A stretch of DNA of 64,000 bases from Desulfosporosinus orientis DSM 765 (GCF_000235605.1 NC_016584.1:2654001-2718000); one strand, 5' to 3'. Shown: positions 52,676 through 62,115, numbered from the stretch's first letter. The notes: generated by a model from the sequence alone, not told the origin. Program-made: numbers and translations.

Positions 52676-52693
52676 TTGGCATAATAATTGCAA
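52676..52693 (+). promoter_or_regulatory. Sigma-54 (-24/-12) promoter of the MFS/methyltransferase operon
   Basis: The sequence attggcataataattgcaa has GG at 52678-52679 and GC at 52690-52691 with 10 bp between. It lies about 105 bp before the MFS start, downstream of the activator gene and its candidate enhancer repeats. Confidence 0.85.
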
Positions 52694-52799
52694 AATAACA
52701 TGAAATTATATTGCGTTTTATTTATCATTATTCACTTTGAAAGGAGGATAGTTTGTTTTTTTAGCAATATTTCTAAACTTAAAAATGGAGGGTTAGAAT

Positions 52800-54170
52800 A
52801 TGGCACAACCGGCAGTAAATTATGGGAGAAGTTTCAGTATTCCGCAAAGGTTGGAACGACTTCCCCTTACATCTTATCAAAAGAAGATCTTTTATATTAT
52901 TGCAACGGCTTGGTTTTTTGATTCTATGGATTTAGGAATGCTAACTTTCGTTTTAGGTTCATTAAAGACATATTTTAATCTGACTACAGTACAGACGGGG
53001 TTGCTCTCCAGTGCCAGTTTTTTGGGAATGTTTTTAGGAGCAGCCATTGCAGGCATGGTAGCAGACAGATTTGGTCGGAAGATCGTTTTCCAGAGTAGTA
53101 TGATCATCTGGGGTGCGGCGAGTATATTATGTGCTCTATCTCAAAGTGCAGAGCAGTTAGCCATTTTTAGGATGATGTTAGGCTTTGGAATGGGCATGGA
53201 GTTTCCAATCGGCCAATCTCTTGTATCTGAATTTATACCTGCTAAAAATCGTGGACGTTATATTGCTCTATTAGAAGGATTTTATCCGATTGGTTTTATT
53301 GGTGCAGGACTATTAGCATATTTTGTTCTACCCGTTGGTGGTTGGCGATGGGTATTTGTTTGTGAAGGAATTCCAGCGATTTTTGTCCTGATTATCCGGC
53401 GGATTGTTCCGGAGTCCCCTCGCTGGCTGGATTCCAGCGGACGACACGAAAAAGCTAATGAGGTAATGCTGGATTTTGAGGAACAGGTGAAAAAAGCATA
53501 TGGTCAAGAACTTCCTCTTGTTCACGATATTGGAAACATAGGAGAAACTTCTGTTAAACGAAAGTCATCTTTCCTTGAGCTTTGGTCGCCTGGATATGTT
53601 AAACGAACAATTATGGTTTGGTGCCTGTGGTTTTTTGCTCTCCTGGGTTACTATGGGCTAACTACCTGGCTTGGAGCATTTTTGCAGCAGGCAGGTTATT
53701 CAGTGACCAAATCAGTTTTCTATACTCTTGTTATATCCCTTGCCGGTGTCCCAGGTTTCTTCACTGCCGCTCATTTTATTGAATCTAAAGGACGTAAAAT
53801 TACTGTCATAACAGTACTATTAGGTTCAGCTGTTTCTGCTTATTTCTATGGAACGGCAACAAGTCTTACAACTCTAATTATCTATGGTTTATGTATGCAA
53901 TTCTTCCTCTTTGGCATGTGGTCAGCTATGTATGCCTATACTCCTGAGCTATATCCAACCAGAGCAAGAGCGACCGGAGCAGGCTTTGCCTCAGCAATTG
54001 GCAGGGTAGGATCTTTGATAGGGCCATACGTTGTAGCAGTAGTTTTGCCAAGAACCGGACAGTCGGGAGTTTTTGGGCTGGGAGCAGCATGTTTTATAGT
54101 AGCAGCTCTTTCGGTGGGAATTTTAGGGGAAGAAACCAAGGGAAAAGTACTTGAGGAGATATCAGCCTAA
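52800..54170 (+). CDS. MFS transporter, aromatic acid/niacin symporter-like
   Basis: A 456-residue 12-TM MFS protein of the sugar/AAHS-type group. Motifs are FDSMDLGMLTFVLGSL in TM1, GMVADRFGRKIVFQSSMIIWG between TM2 and TM3, RMMLGFGMGMEFPIGQSLVSEF in TM4, PESPRWL after TM6 and TPELYPTRARATGAGFASAIGRVGS near TM10. Aromatic acids, niacin and related compounds are usual substrates. As the first gene of the sigma-54 operon with corrinoid protein and methyltransferase, it probably imports the methyl donor (inference). Confidence 0.9.
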   Translation: MAQPAVNYGRSFSIPQRLERLPLTSYQKKIFYIIATAWFFDSMDLGMLTFVLGSLKTYFNLTTVQTGLLSSASFLGMFLGAAIAGMVADRFGRKIVFQSSMIIWGAASILCALSQSAEQLAIFRMMLGFGMGMEFPIGQSLVSEFIPAKNRGRYIALLEGFYPIGFIGAGLLAYFVLPVGGWRWVFVCEGIPAIFVLIIRRIVPESPRWLDSSGRHEKANEVMLDFEEQVKKAYGQELPLVHDIGNIGETSVKRKSSFLELWSPGYVKRTIMVWCLWFFALLGYYGLTTWLGAFLQQAGYSVTKSVFYTLVISLAGVPGFFTAAHFIESKGRKITVITVLLGSAVSAYFYGTATSLTTLIIYGLCMQFFLFGMWSAMYAYTPELYPTRARATGAGFASAIGRVGSLIGPYVVAVVLPRTGQSGVFGLGAACFIVAALSVGILGEETKGKVLEEISA

Positions 54171-54222
54171 GGGGATTATGAAAAATCTTATGTAACCTTA
54201 TTCTCAAAATGGAGGAATTGAC

Positions 54223-54858
54223 ATGTCGAAACTTCAAGAAATCTCAACAGCTATTGAAACAGGTAAGAAGAAAATAATAAAAGGTTTAGTCGAAGAAGCA
54301 CTGGCTAACGGTATTGCCCCATTAGAGATTCTAAATCAAGGGATGATTAACGCAATGGGCATAGTCGGAGAGAAATTCAAGGCCAATGAAATCTTCGTTC
54401 CTGAAATGCTCATTGCAGCACGTGCAATGAAAGAGGGAGTTGAGGCTCTTAAGCCCCATCTCGCAGGAAATAAAGCAGCGATTAATGGCAAGTTTATTAT
54501 CGGTACGGTGCAAGGAGACCTGCATGACATAGGAAAGAACCTGGTGGCAATGATGGTTGAAAGTGCTGGTTATGAAGTTATCGATCTGGGTGTTGATGTC
54601 TCCAAAGAAAAATTTATTGAAGCTATTAAAGAAAATCCGGATTGTAAACTTATCGGCCTTTCAGCTCTGCTCACAACAACTATGCCTGCTATGAAATTTT
54701 TAGTTGCGGCGATTACTGAAGCAGGTTTACGAGATCAAGTCAAGATTATGGTCGGTGGGGCCCCGATCAGTCAGGAATTTGCTGATTCTATTGGTGCGGA
54801 CGCCTTTGCTGCGGATGCAGCTTCGGCTGCCGCAATTGCAAAATCCTTTGTGGCATAA
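54223..54858 (+). CDS. Corrinoid protein of a methyltransferase system (set 2)
   Basis: A 211-residue B12 protein. The cap domain (about 1-85, KANEIFVPEMLIAARAMKEG) is followed by the cobalamin domain with the lower ligand His101 in GDLHDIGKNLV and GLSALLTTTMPAMKFLV and GGAPISQEFADSIGADAF. It is a paralogue of the set-1 protein. It lies 52 bp after the transporter and 75 bp before its methyltransferase. gaggaattgac precedes the ATG. Confidence 0.95.
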   Translation: MSKLQEISTAIETGKKKIIKGLVEEALANGIAPLEILNQGMINAMGIVGEKFKANEIFVPEMLIAARAMKEGVEALKPHLAGNKAAINGKFIIGTVQGDLHDIGKNLVAMMVESAGYEVIDLGVDVSKEKFIEAIKENPDCKLIGLSALLTTTMPAMKFLVAAITEAGLRDQVKIMVGGAPISQEFADSIGADAFAADAASAAAIAKSFVA

Positions 54859-54933
54859 GGTTACTAGTGAAGGTTAAGTAATTAAGAATTCACTATTAAA
54901 TTAAAGATTAGCATAAATCAGGAGGCAGAAACT

Positions 54934-56088
54934 ATGAACAGTCACGAACGAGTTTTAACCGCCTTGAATCATAAGGAACCAGACCAAATTCCCCTGGACT
55001 TGGGAGCTGGATGCTCATGTAAATTTACAAAGTATTTTTACGTAAAGCTTCTCGATTATTTCGGTATTGAAGATGAAGAAACCTTGGAAATGTGTCATAT
55101 CCCTTATCAGCTAGTCTATGCTTCGGATAAAGTTCTCGATCTTCTTGGCTGTGATGTGCGGGCGGCCCGGCTTAAACCTATCCAACAAGGAGAGAGCTAC
55201 TATGCCAAGAAATGGGATGATGAGAAAAGTTACTACTATAGAAACAATTGGGGAACTACCTATAGAATGCCTAAGGAACAAGGTCTCTACTTTGATTTGG
55301 TTGGCGGAGCGATGGAAGATGCAGAAGATGAAGACGATGATAAAAAGTTTGTGTGGCCAACACCGGATAAATTCGAGATGTCAGCACGAAAAGAACTGGA
55401 AAATTACTGCACTGCCGGATATGCAACAACCATCTCAGAGCAGTTCGGGAATGGCTTCTTGCAGCACGGTCCATTAATCTATGGCTTTGAGAATTGGCTT
55501 GCTATGCTGCTTACTGAGCCCGAACGATGTACCGCATTTATGGACAAATTACTTCAGAAGAAAATGGAGTACTATGACAATATCTTTGAAATATATGGAG
55601 GACTCGTTGACGTAACCAGTGAAGCAGATGATTTCGGAACCCAGCGGGGGACCTTTGTTTCTCCGCAGCTCATCCGAGAGATGATCCTTCCGTACCATAA
55701 GAAACTGAATGAATACATCAAATCCAAACAGGAGGTGAAGATCACCCTGCATAGCTGTGGTTCAGTAGAAGCAGCAATACCGGACATTATTCAGGCAGGC
55801 TTTGATATTCTGAATCCGGTACAGATTTCCGCAGCTGATATGAGTCCTGATCACTTGAAGAAACAATTTGGTAAAGACATCGTCTTTTGGGGCGGCGGGA
55901 TTAATACGCAATCCACTCTTCCGAATGGAACGCCTGATCAAGTCAGAGAAGAAACCAAGAGAAACATAGATGCGTTTGCACGTGATGGAGGGTTCATTTT
56001 TTCGACGGTCCACAATGTACAGGACGATGTGCCGATTGAGAATTTTATCGCCATGTGGGAAACCTTCCGAGAAAATTGTAAATATTGA
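54934..56088 (+). CDS. UroD-superfamily methyltransferase I (set 2), with HxC metal motif
   Basis: A 384-residue methyltransferase of the uroporphyrinogen decarboxylase superfamily. The start MNSHERVLTALNHKEPDQIP and LDLGAGCSC are typical. The metal motif His273-x-Cys275 (KITLHSCGSVEAAIPDII) is present, then VQISAADMSPDHLKKQFG and VFWGGGINTQSTLP. It should move a methyl group from its substrate, probably a methoxylated aromatic or similar donor, to the corrinoid protein encoded upstream. No methyltransferase II or activator is in this operon; those at 42928 and 37163 could complete the pathway. Compared with set 1, the two methyltransferases share only the fold. Confidence 0.9.
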   Translation: MNSHERVLTALNHKEPDQIPLDLGAGCSCKFTKYFYVKLLDYFGIEDEETLEMCHIPYQLVYASDKVLDLLGCDVRAARLKPIQQGESYYAKKWDDEKSYYYRNNWGTTYRMPKEQGLYFDLVGGAMEDAEDEDDDKKFVWPTPDKFEMSARKELENYCTAGYATTISEQFGNGFLQHGPLIYGFENWLAMLLTEPERCTAFMDKLLQKKMEYYDNIFEIYGGLVDVTSEADDFGTQRGTFVSPQLIREMILPYHKKLNEYIKSKQEVKITLHSCGSVEAAIPDIIQAGFDILNPVQISAADMSPDHLKKQFGKDIVFWGGGINTQSTLPNGTPDQVREETKRNIDAFARDGGFIFSTVHNVQDDVPIENFIAMWETFRENCKY

Positions 56089-56234
56089 TAATCCAGCATT
56101 GGCCCTTATTCCCTGCATACATCAAGCAAGTATGCATGTAATGAAGCATGTTCTTCCTTTTCATTGCCATTTCCGATGTATTCTGTCAGATTATCGTTGT
56201 GGTATAATGTTGAGGGGTTAAGGGAAAAAAACAT

Positions 56235-56288
56235 GGTCAGGTTGTATTTCCAGGGAAATAAGTCTGGAAAATGCAACCTGACCTTAAC
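56235..56288 (+). terminator. Strong hairpin after the set-2 methyltransferase
   Basis: The arms ggtcaggttg/caacctgacc continue through attt/aaat and ccag/ctgg. There is no good T run, so termination is probable but not sure. The rest of 56089-56350 shows no gene. Confidence 0.5.
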
Positions 56289-56350
56289 TTCACGCCAACT
56301 GCCAGGCAAGGATTATGAGAGCTTGGTCTCCGGAATTTGAGAGTAGGAGA

Positions 56351-57379
56351 TTAAAGATTTTCGGCAATGTCGTAAATGAGTTTCTCCGTACTTTCCCAAC
56401 CCAGACAAGCGTCTGTTATGGATTTGCCATAGACATTTTCACCAATAGTTTGTTTGCCCTCAACCAGGTAACTTTCTATCATTAAACCTTTAATCATTTT
56501 TTGCAGCAGGGAATCGTATTTCCTGCTCATTAATATTTCCTGGGTAATGCGGGGCTGTTCATTGTAACGTTTCATTGAATTAGCATGGTTTGTATCCACT
56601 ATGATAGCAGGATTTTTTAGGGATTGTTTTTCGTATTCTTGGGCGATATGAAATAAATCTTCATAATGGTAGTTTGGAATACTATTACCATTAGCATCAA
56701 CGGCACCTCTTAATATGGCATGAGTCAAGTTGTTCCCCGATGTTTCAATCTGCCAGCCGTTGTAAATAAACGTATGGCTGCTTTGGGCGGCGTTAATTGA
56801 ATTTAGCATTACGGATAAGTCACCACTGGTGGGATTCTTCATTCCCACTGGTACATCAATGCCGCTTGCAGTCAGCCTGTGTTGTTGATTTTCTACAGAA
56901 CGAGCCCCAACTGCAACATAGCCCAATACATCAATTAGATATTGGTAGTTTTCCGGATACAACATCTCATCAGCTGCAACCATATAGTATTCACTTAAAG
57001 ACCGGATATGCAGTTTCCTGATAGCTTTGATTCCTTTATAGAGATCCGGTTCTTTACTGGGGTCTGGCTGGTGAACCATTCCCTTGTATCCTTCTCCAGT
57101 AGTACGGGGCTTATTAGTATAAATTCTCGGTATGATAATAATTGAATCTTTAACTTTTTCTTGTACGGCAGCTAACTTTCCAATGTACTCACAGACGGAA
57201 TCCTCGTTATCTGCAGAGCAGGGGCCAATGATCAGAATAAACCTATGGTCCTTATCCTCGAACACACTTTTTATCTCTCTGTCCCGCTCCTTTTTGATCA
57301 GCTTAATATGATTGGGTACGGGCAACTCTTCAATAATTTCGCTGGCTGAGGGTATTTTCTTAATAAAGTTCATACACAT
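56351..57379 (-). CDS. 3-deoxy-7-phosphoheptulonate (DAHP) synthase, class I
   Basis: A 342-residue AroF/G/H-type DAHP synthase, which condenses phosphoenolpyruvate with erythrose 4-phosphate at the entry of aromatic amino-acid synthesis. Motifs are LIIGPCSADNEDSVCEYIG, PRTTGEGYKGMVHQPD, GARSVENQQHRLTASGIDVPVGMKNPTSGD and IVDTNHANSMKRY. Three ATGs are close together; ATG 57379 fits the aaggag site best (7 bp). The leader carries two T-box/terminator modules, so its expression should respond to an uncharged tRNA, presumably for an aromatic amino acid. Confidence 0.94.
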   Translation of the reverse strand: MCMNFIKKIPSASEIIEELPVPNHIKLIKKERDREIKSVFEDKDHRFILIIGPCSADNEDSVCEYIGKLAAVQEKVKDSIIIIPRIYTNKPRTTGEGYKGMVHQPDPSKEPDLYKGIKAIRKLHIRSLSEYYMVAADEMLYPENYQYLIDVLGYVAVGARSVENQQHRLTASGIDVPVGMKNPTSGDLSVMLNSINAAQSSHTFIYNGWQIETSGNNLTHAILRGAVDANGNSIPNYHYEDLFHIAQEYEKQSLKNPAIIVDTNHANSMKRYNEQPRITQEILMSRKYDSLLQKMIKGLMIESYLVEGKQTIGENVYGKSITDACLGWESTEKLIYDIAENL

Positions 57380-57418
57380 ATGCATTCTCCTTACCTTGTA
57401 TTGTTTATTTTGATATTC

Positions 57419-57560
57419 AAAAAGGCCATGGTTTCGTCCAACTCGGGACGAAAGCCATGGCCTTCCGCGTTACCACCCAATTTGATCAATCAATGATCCA
57501 CTCAGTAAAGTACAGGATTATTTGCGTGCACTTTAGAAGAAAGAGGGAGGAACAAATAAA
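57419..57560 (-). promoter_or_regulatory. T-box module 2 (antiterminator and terminator), apparently without Stem I
   Basis: On the minus strand the T-box aattgggtggtaacgcgg (57465-57482) is followed by a terminator stem ggccatggctttcgtcc/ggacgaaaccatggcc (57424-57462) and a T run. Only about 80 nt separate it from the end of the previous terminator, too little for a normal Stem I of about 100 nt. It sits directly before the DAHP synthase start. Confidence 0.8.
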
Positions 57561-57564
57561 TAAA

Positions 57565-57830
57565 ACTTCTCGTCCGCATAGGGACGAGAAGTAATTCTCG
57601 CGTTACCACCCAACTTAACTTCACTCAGTGAAGTTCTCTCTCCAAGGTGCAGGATAAAATCCGATACCCTCTTCATTTAACGGTGAAGTACCGTCTGAGC
57701 CTACTTAGCAAAGCTGTTCAGTTCAGCAGCTCCAGAGTGAACTTCAATTGCCGTTGACTATGGAAAAGCTTTCAGTCGATGACTCTTCCTCCCTGAATAG
57801 CAGTCCAGCAATTTACTTTTCTCTATCATA
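57565..57830 (-). promoter_or_regulatory. T-box riboswitch module 1
   Basis: On the minus strand the leader starts near 57830, contains AGTA, a GGGAGGAAGAG stretch and paired segments consistent with Stems I-III, then the T-box gttgggtggtaacgcgag (57597-57614) and a terminator acttctcgtccc/gggacgagaagt (57565-57592) with a T-rich tail. I could not fix the specifier codon by eye. Confidence 0.85.
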
Positions 57831-57913
57831 GCTTTTGTAAAATAATATAAACTTTTGCTTGGATTAATGATATTCTATAAATATTGATGTGTCAATATCA
57901 TCTTAGTGGTTTT

Positions 57914-58675
57914 TTATTGATTATTGATAACTGCAACTAATCGATTATAAATATAATCTGACATTAGTTTATTGCCCTGATCATTGGGATGGAGTACGTC
58001 CTCCAACAATCCACTTAAAAGAACATCATCTTTAGGAAAAGCACTCCATAAATCTAATAAATATGAGTCTTTCTTTTCAGATACGTTAATAATTGCTTTT
58101 CTGATATCCCAGAATTTATATTCGTCTGCAGAAATCAAAGAGGGAGGTTCAACAATACAAAATATATCCGCGTTGGGAGCTTTCTCTTTAATGATATTTA
58201 TTAATTTTGTATATTTTTCACTGAACTGTTCAGGTGTGTCAAAATTTCGATCAATTCTTCCTGAACAAATAAATACTGCATCTGTAGTGTTAGGTATCTC
58301 TGCAGCTTTTTGTAAGGAATAATCAATAAGTTTTCCTGATGACCCTTTGTTGTCCCACTCTATTTTGTTGGCATACTTATCGAATAGGGAGTTAGTCAGA
58401 TCAGCATTCCAGCCGGTGGTTGAGGGATTTGATGCCCCTTGACTGACTGAGATGGAGTCCCCGAGAATTACTGCCTTTACTGCTCCGCTTTTTATTTTAC
58501 CAATGCCTTTTAAGGGCTGGATTTTAGTCACTGTATTAGCAGGTACGGCTTCCTGTGTTGTTTGAACTGTATTAGCATGTAAAGCTTTCTGAGATGCTTG
58601 AACTTTTTCACGAATACTTAGACCCACAAGAACTAAAACGAGTAATGCTGATACTAAATATATACTTTTTTTCAC
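57914..58675 (-). CDS. Secreted or membrane-anchored SGNH/GDSL hydrolase
   Basis: A 253-residue esterase-like protein. The N-terminal hydrophobic segment (SIYLVSALLVLVLVGLSI) is a signal or anchor. The catalytic Ser is in VILGDSISVSQGAS, the oxyanion Gly/Asn region is about KGSSGKLIDYS, and the Asp-x-x-His pair is in EDVLHPNDQGNKL. Such enzymes remove acyl groups from polysaccharides or lipids at the cell surface. It is a single gene with its own start (gggagagatt upstream) and no operon partner. Confidence 0.85.
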   Translation of the reverse strand: MKKSIYLVSALLVLVLVGLSIREKVQASQKALHANTVQTTQEAVPANTVTKIQPLKGIGKIKSGAVKAVILGDSISVSQGASNPSTTGWNADLTNSLFDKYANKIEWDNKGSSGKLIDYSLQKAAEIPNTTDAVFICSGRIDRNFDTPEQFSEKYTKLINIIKEKAPNADIFCIVEPPSLISADEYKFWDIRKAIINVSEKKDSYLLDLWSAFPKDDVLLSGLLEDVLHPNDQGNKLMSDYIYNRLVAVINNQ

Positions 58676-58861
58676 TACATAATCTCTCCCTTGTGTCTGA
58701 TTACGAGTTTAGTTATTTGAACTTGAACTTGATCTTTCAAATAGATAATTAGGAATGTGATAGGGATAAAGCTCGAGGACAACACAATTTCGACATATTA
58801 TACAATATATTTACAAATTTGTGTTAAATAGTATATTGGTATATTGTAGAAGTGCTAGTAT

Positions 58862-58977
58862 ACAATTCAAAAAGTGCCAATGTAAGTAAGACAACAGCAG
58901 CAGTTCAACAAATTGTCGATGCCATAAAAGAATAATTAACCCCTGACAATAAAGGAATATGAGTGTCAGGGGTTAAT
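58862..58977 (+). pseudogene. Gene-end remnant with terminator
   Basis: An open frame without start encodes NSKSANVSKTTAAVQQIVDA and IKE, then stops near 58934. A strong hairpin attaacccctgaca/tgtcaggggttaat (58935-58977) follows. This looks like the helical tail of a lost gene and its terminator. No other feature was seen in 58676-59086. Confidence 0.4.
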
Positions 58978-59086
58978 TATTTAGTGGCAAGATTAAATTA
59001 GAATTTTACCTAGTTGAACAAATAGGATGTAAACTGATATTATCTGAATGAGTTACTTCAATACTTCTGAGAAAGGTGAGGCAGTT

Positions 59087-59806
59087 GTGGATAATAAAAT
59101 AATTTGTGAAAACAGGACTTATGCCGATGCCATGCAAACCCATGACCACAAATTTGTTCAGTTAATCATGCCGCTTCAGGGGGTATTAGATATCAAGACC
59201 GAGGCAAAAAAAATAAAGCTGGATGAAGCTCATCTGTTTTTGCTTCCCACCTCCTGCCAGCACACTTTCTGGGCGAAAGATCATAATAAATTTCTTGTCT
59301 TAGATATTCCCCAATTTATGTTTCAATTGGGGGAACTGGATCGATTTCCAGGTGGGAGAAACTATGAAATGGATGAAAAATGGAAAGCAATCAGATTCCT
59401 TTTACTTAGTGAAGCTGATAATACACTCGAGCCATCAAGGATTAATTCTCTCTTCCATTATTTTTATCCCATCTTGACAGAAGATAAGATTCCGGATTCT
59501 GCTAAATATATTCAGCGGCACTATAATGAAAATATAAGCTTGGAGAAGCTCGCTGCCTTAGAGCATTATACTGTTAGCTATTATTGTTCCTGGTTTAAAG
59601 GCCTTATGCATTGTACTCCCATGGAATTTCTGAAAAAAACGAGAATTGAGAGGTCAAAACAACTTCTTCTCGGGACAAATCTAAATATTTTACAGATTGC
59701 TTGGGAAGTGGGATATGCCCATCAATCTTCACTAAACAGGATTTTTAAAGATATCGAAGGCATTACTCCGGTAGAATTTAGGCGGAAGAATATGAAGATG
59801 AGCTAA
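59087..59806 (+). CDS. AraC-family transcriptional regulator
   Basis: A 239-residue regulator. GTG 59087 is preferred because aaaggtgagg lies 5 bp before it; an ATG at 59048 is in frame but has no site. The N-terminal cupin-like sensor (about 5-110) has MQTHDHKFVQLIMPLQGVLD and LLPTSCQHTFWAKDH; the C-terminal double helix-turn-helix (about 135-237) has NISLEKLAALEHYTVSYYCS and ILQIAWEVGYAHQSSLNRIF followed by GITPVEFRR. It lies 120 bp before the EamA transporter and probably controls it. Confidence 0.9.
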   Translation: MDNKIICENRTYADAMQTHDHKFVQLIMPLQGVLDIKTEAKKIKLDEAHLFLLPTSCQHTFWAKDHNKFLVLDIPQFMFQLGELDRFPGGRNYEMDEKWKAIRFLLLSEADNTLEPSRINSLFHYFYPILTEDKIPDSAKYIQRHYNENISLEKLAALEHYTVSYYCSWFKGLMHCTPMEFLKKTRIERSKQLLLGTNLNILQIAWEVGYAHQSSLNRIFKDIEGITPVEFRRKNMKMS

Positions 59807-59926
59807 ATTATATCCTAATCTCGGTAAAAACAACAATCTCATTAGGTTTTATTATTGTTATAAAGATGCTGTTCAACGGTAATTAGTAACAAATATGAAT
59901 TGCTGAATACGCTGAAGGAGAACAAT

Positions 59927-60805
59927 ATGAAACAAAATGAGACTTTTTTTTCGATACTGGTACTGGCAGCAGCGATGCTTTGGGGAACAACAGGCACAGC
60001 CCAGTCTTTCGCCCCTCCCGGCGCTTCGCCATTATCCATAGGATCTATACGCCTAGCGGTGGGAGGAGCGGCTCTTTTAATGTTTGCCTGGCAGAAGGGA
60101 GCTTTGCGCGGAAAAACACTATGGTATAAAGGGAGTACATTCATCGCTGCCGGATGCATGTCTGCCTATCAGCTTTTCTTTTTTGCTGGGGTTTTAAAAA
60201 CAGGGGTGGCTGTGGGGACGGTGGTGACCATCGGCAGCGCGCCGGTGTTCGCTGGCTTGATTTCTATGATTTTCCGCCGGGAAAATCCTGGAGTGAAATG
60301 GGCTGCAGCTACTCTGCTCTCTGTTATTGGATGTATTTTGTTGATTACAGGCGGCAAGAAATTGGAAGTGAACTCCATCGGTGTTGTTCTTGCCTTGGGG
60401 GCCGGTGTTTCTTATGCACTTTATGCCGCCGTCAGCAAAGAACTTTTGGAGTCTTACCCCCCGGAAGCAGTGACCGGGGTTGTATTTTCTATCGGTGCAT
60501 TATTCCTTTCTCCTGTTCTCTTATGTTACAATCTGGATTGGCTGAAGACCATTCAAGGTATTAGTGTCGCCCTACATTTAGGATTGGTTGCTACTGCCCT
60601 TGCTTACGTTATATTTTCTCACGGCTTGGCAAAAATATCATTCCCTAAAGCCGTTACGTTGTCCCTTGCGGAACCGGTTACTGCATCTGCTCTGGGGTTA
60701 TTTTTGCTGAAAGAAAAATTGTCCCTTGTTTCTTTAGTCGGGATGTTTTTAGTTTTTGCCGGATTGTTTATTGCGGCTTTAGCAAGGTTACGAAAAAAAG
60801 AATAG
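59927..60805 (+). CDS. EamA/DMT-family transporter
   Basis: A 292-residue ten-TM drug/metabolite transporter with two EamA repeats. ATG 59927 follows aaggag (8 bp); an upstream TTG is in frame. Conserved parts are AAMLWGTTGTAQSFAPPGAS in TM1, SVIGCILLITGGKK in TM5 and LSLAEPVTASALGLFLLKEKLS in TM9. It exports or imports amino acids or other small metabolites. Co-directional with the AraC gene. Confidence 0.9.
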   Translation: MKQNETFFSILVLAAAMLWGTTGTAQSFAPPGASPLSIGSIRLAVGGAALLMFAWQKGALRGKTLWYKGSTFIAAGCMSAYQLFFFAGVLKTGVAVGTVVTIGSAPVFAGLISMIFRRENPGVKWAAATLLSVIGCILLITGGKKLEVNSIGVVLALGAGVSYALYAAVSKELLESYPPEAVTGVVFSIGALFLSPVLLCYNLDWLKTIQGISVALHLGLVATALAYVIFSHGLAKISFPKAVTLSLAEPVTASALGLFLLKEKLSLVSLVGMFLVFAGLFIAALARLRKKE

Positions 60806-60934
60806 GCGGTTTTAAGTCTAAACAAAGAGGGATGGGAAAATGCGCTTTCGGAGCAGAGTAAATACCTTAAAGATCGATATGGGTATGATATGCCGAAAGT
60901 ACAGGACGACCAAGTGGATATTTTAAATAAGTAA
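60806..60934 (+). pseudogene. C-terminal gene remnant
   Basis: Directly after the EamA stop and in the same frame the sequence encodes LNKEGWENALSEQSKYLKDR, then YGYDMPKVQDDQVDILNK, with no start codon. It looks like the end of a lost gene of unknown family. Confidence 0.35.
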
Positions 60935-61037
60935 ATGTTAAGCAAACTTTCAGGTAGCCCTCAGTTCAAACTCAGGAAATGCCTATAGAATCATAGTGAA
61001 AAATGAAAACAAAACATTATGATATGGGGGCATTTAT

Positions 61038-61838
61038 ATGAAGAATAGTAATTATATCAAACTGACATTGGATATAGTAATTGTTTTACTCTTTACATTG
61101 CTTTATAATGTAAGAGTTTTTGGAGGGTTAGCCTTTCACGAAATGGTTGGCTTGGGGATAGGCGCTCTATTCATGGTGCATATTCTACTTAACTGGCAAT
61201 GGGTTCTCAAAGTAACGCAGAGGTTGTTCGACCGTAGTTTGCCGGGTAAAATTCGTTTCGGTTACTGCCTTAATATTTTACTTTTATTCTCAATGGCGTT
61301 TACAATTATAAGCGGATTGATGATTTCAAAAGTGTTATTCCCAGGCTTTGCTGGCGTGAATGGACGAGTATTTCGTGGGTTACATAGCAGTATCCCTTAT
61401 GTAACTCTTGTACTTGTGGGAGTTCATCTTGGGCTTCATTGGCAATGGATAATGGGTCTTATGAAAAAGGTGTTCAACGTTAAATCATCTAGTACGGTTA
61501 GTGTAGCAGCCAAAGTTGTATTATCGTTGATACTATTGTTAGGGAGTATTCAAGTTCTTTCCACACAATTTAGTTCTAGTATAGCCCAAATAACAACGAA
61601 TGTTAGTGTGAACTCAGAACAAATTCAGCCAAACGGACTTAATGATCAGTTTGATAAGAATATTCCAACAGGCAAAGACGGAATAAGACTTGGCCATGAA
61701 GATGGAAAAGGTGGGAATGCGAATACTGCAAGTGTGATCATCACTTTCTTAGGAATTATCGGGGGAATTGCAGTAGGTACGAATTATATAGAAAAACAGA
61801 TTATAAAAAAACCCTTAAAGCCGCAAACTCAGAATTAG
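61038..61838 (+). CDS. DUF4405 membrane protein (cytochrome b561-like)
   Basis: A 266-residue protein with four N-terminal membrane helices and one more near residue 160, then a hydrophilic outer part and a final helix near 235. Histidines in helices (AFHEMVG, MVHILLNWQW, GLHSSIPY and VGVHLGLHWQWIM) could bind b-type hemes, as proposed for DUF4405. It may pass electrons across the membrane, but no partner lies nearby. gatatgggggc precedes the ATG. Confidence 0.82.
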   Translation: MKNSNYIKLTLDIVIVLLFTLLYNVRVFGGLAFHEMVGLGIGALFMVHILLNWQWVLKVTQRLFDRSLPGKIRFGYCLNILLLFSMAFTIISGLMISKVLFPGFAGVNGRVFRGLHSSIPYVTLVLVGVHLGLHWQWIMGLMKKVFNVKSSSTVSVAAKVVLSLILLLGSIQVLSTQFSSSIAQITTNVSVNSEQIQPNGLNDQFDKNIPTGKDGIRLGHEDGKGGNANTASVIITFLGIIGGIAVGTNYIEKQIIKKPLKPQTQN

Positions 61839-61864
61839 AACTTAATCGGTTAAAAAACTGTTAA

Positions 61865-61900
61865 AAGGCCCAGCTCATTTTTGTGAACTGGGTCTATTTT
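61865..61900 (+). terminator. Terminator after the DUF4405 gene
   Basis: The stem aggcccagctca/tgaactgggtct with a 6-nt loop is followed by a T run. Confidence 0.8.
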
Positions 61901-62115
61901 TTGCTTTCAACAACTTCTAGAAATGGCACAAATTGAGGGATAAATAAAGTATTCAAATGAAAAACTTGTTCGATTGGCATATGGGAATAGTCTAACAGGA
62001 TATTCGATTAATCTAAGTTCTACTACGCCTAATCCTACCGCCCATGTAATTACCTGCTTAAATAGAAACGCTATAAGCGCTTTACGAATTTTGTCTTTTG
62101 GAATAAATTTTATAG

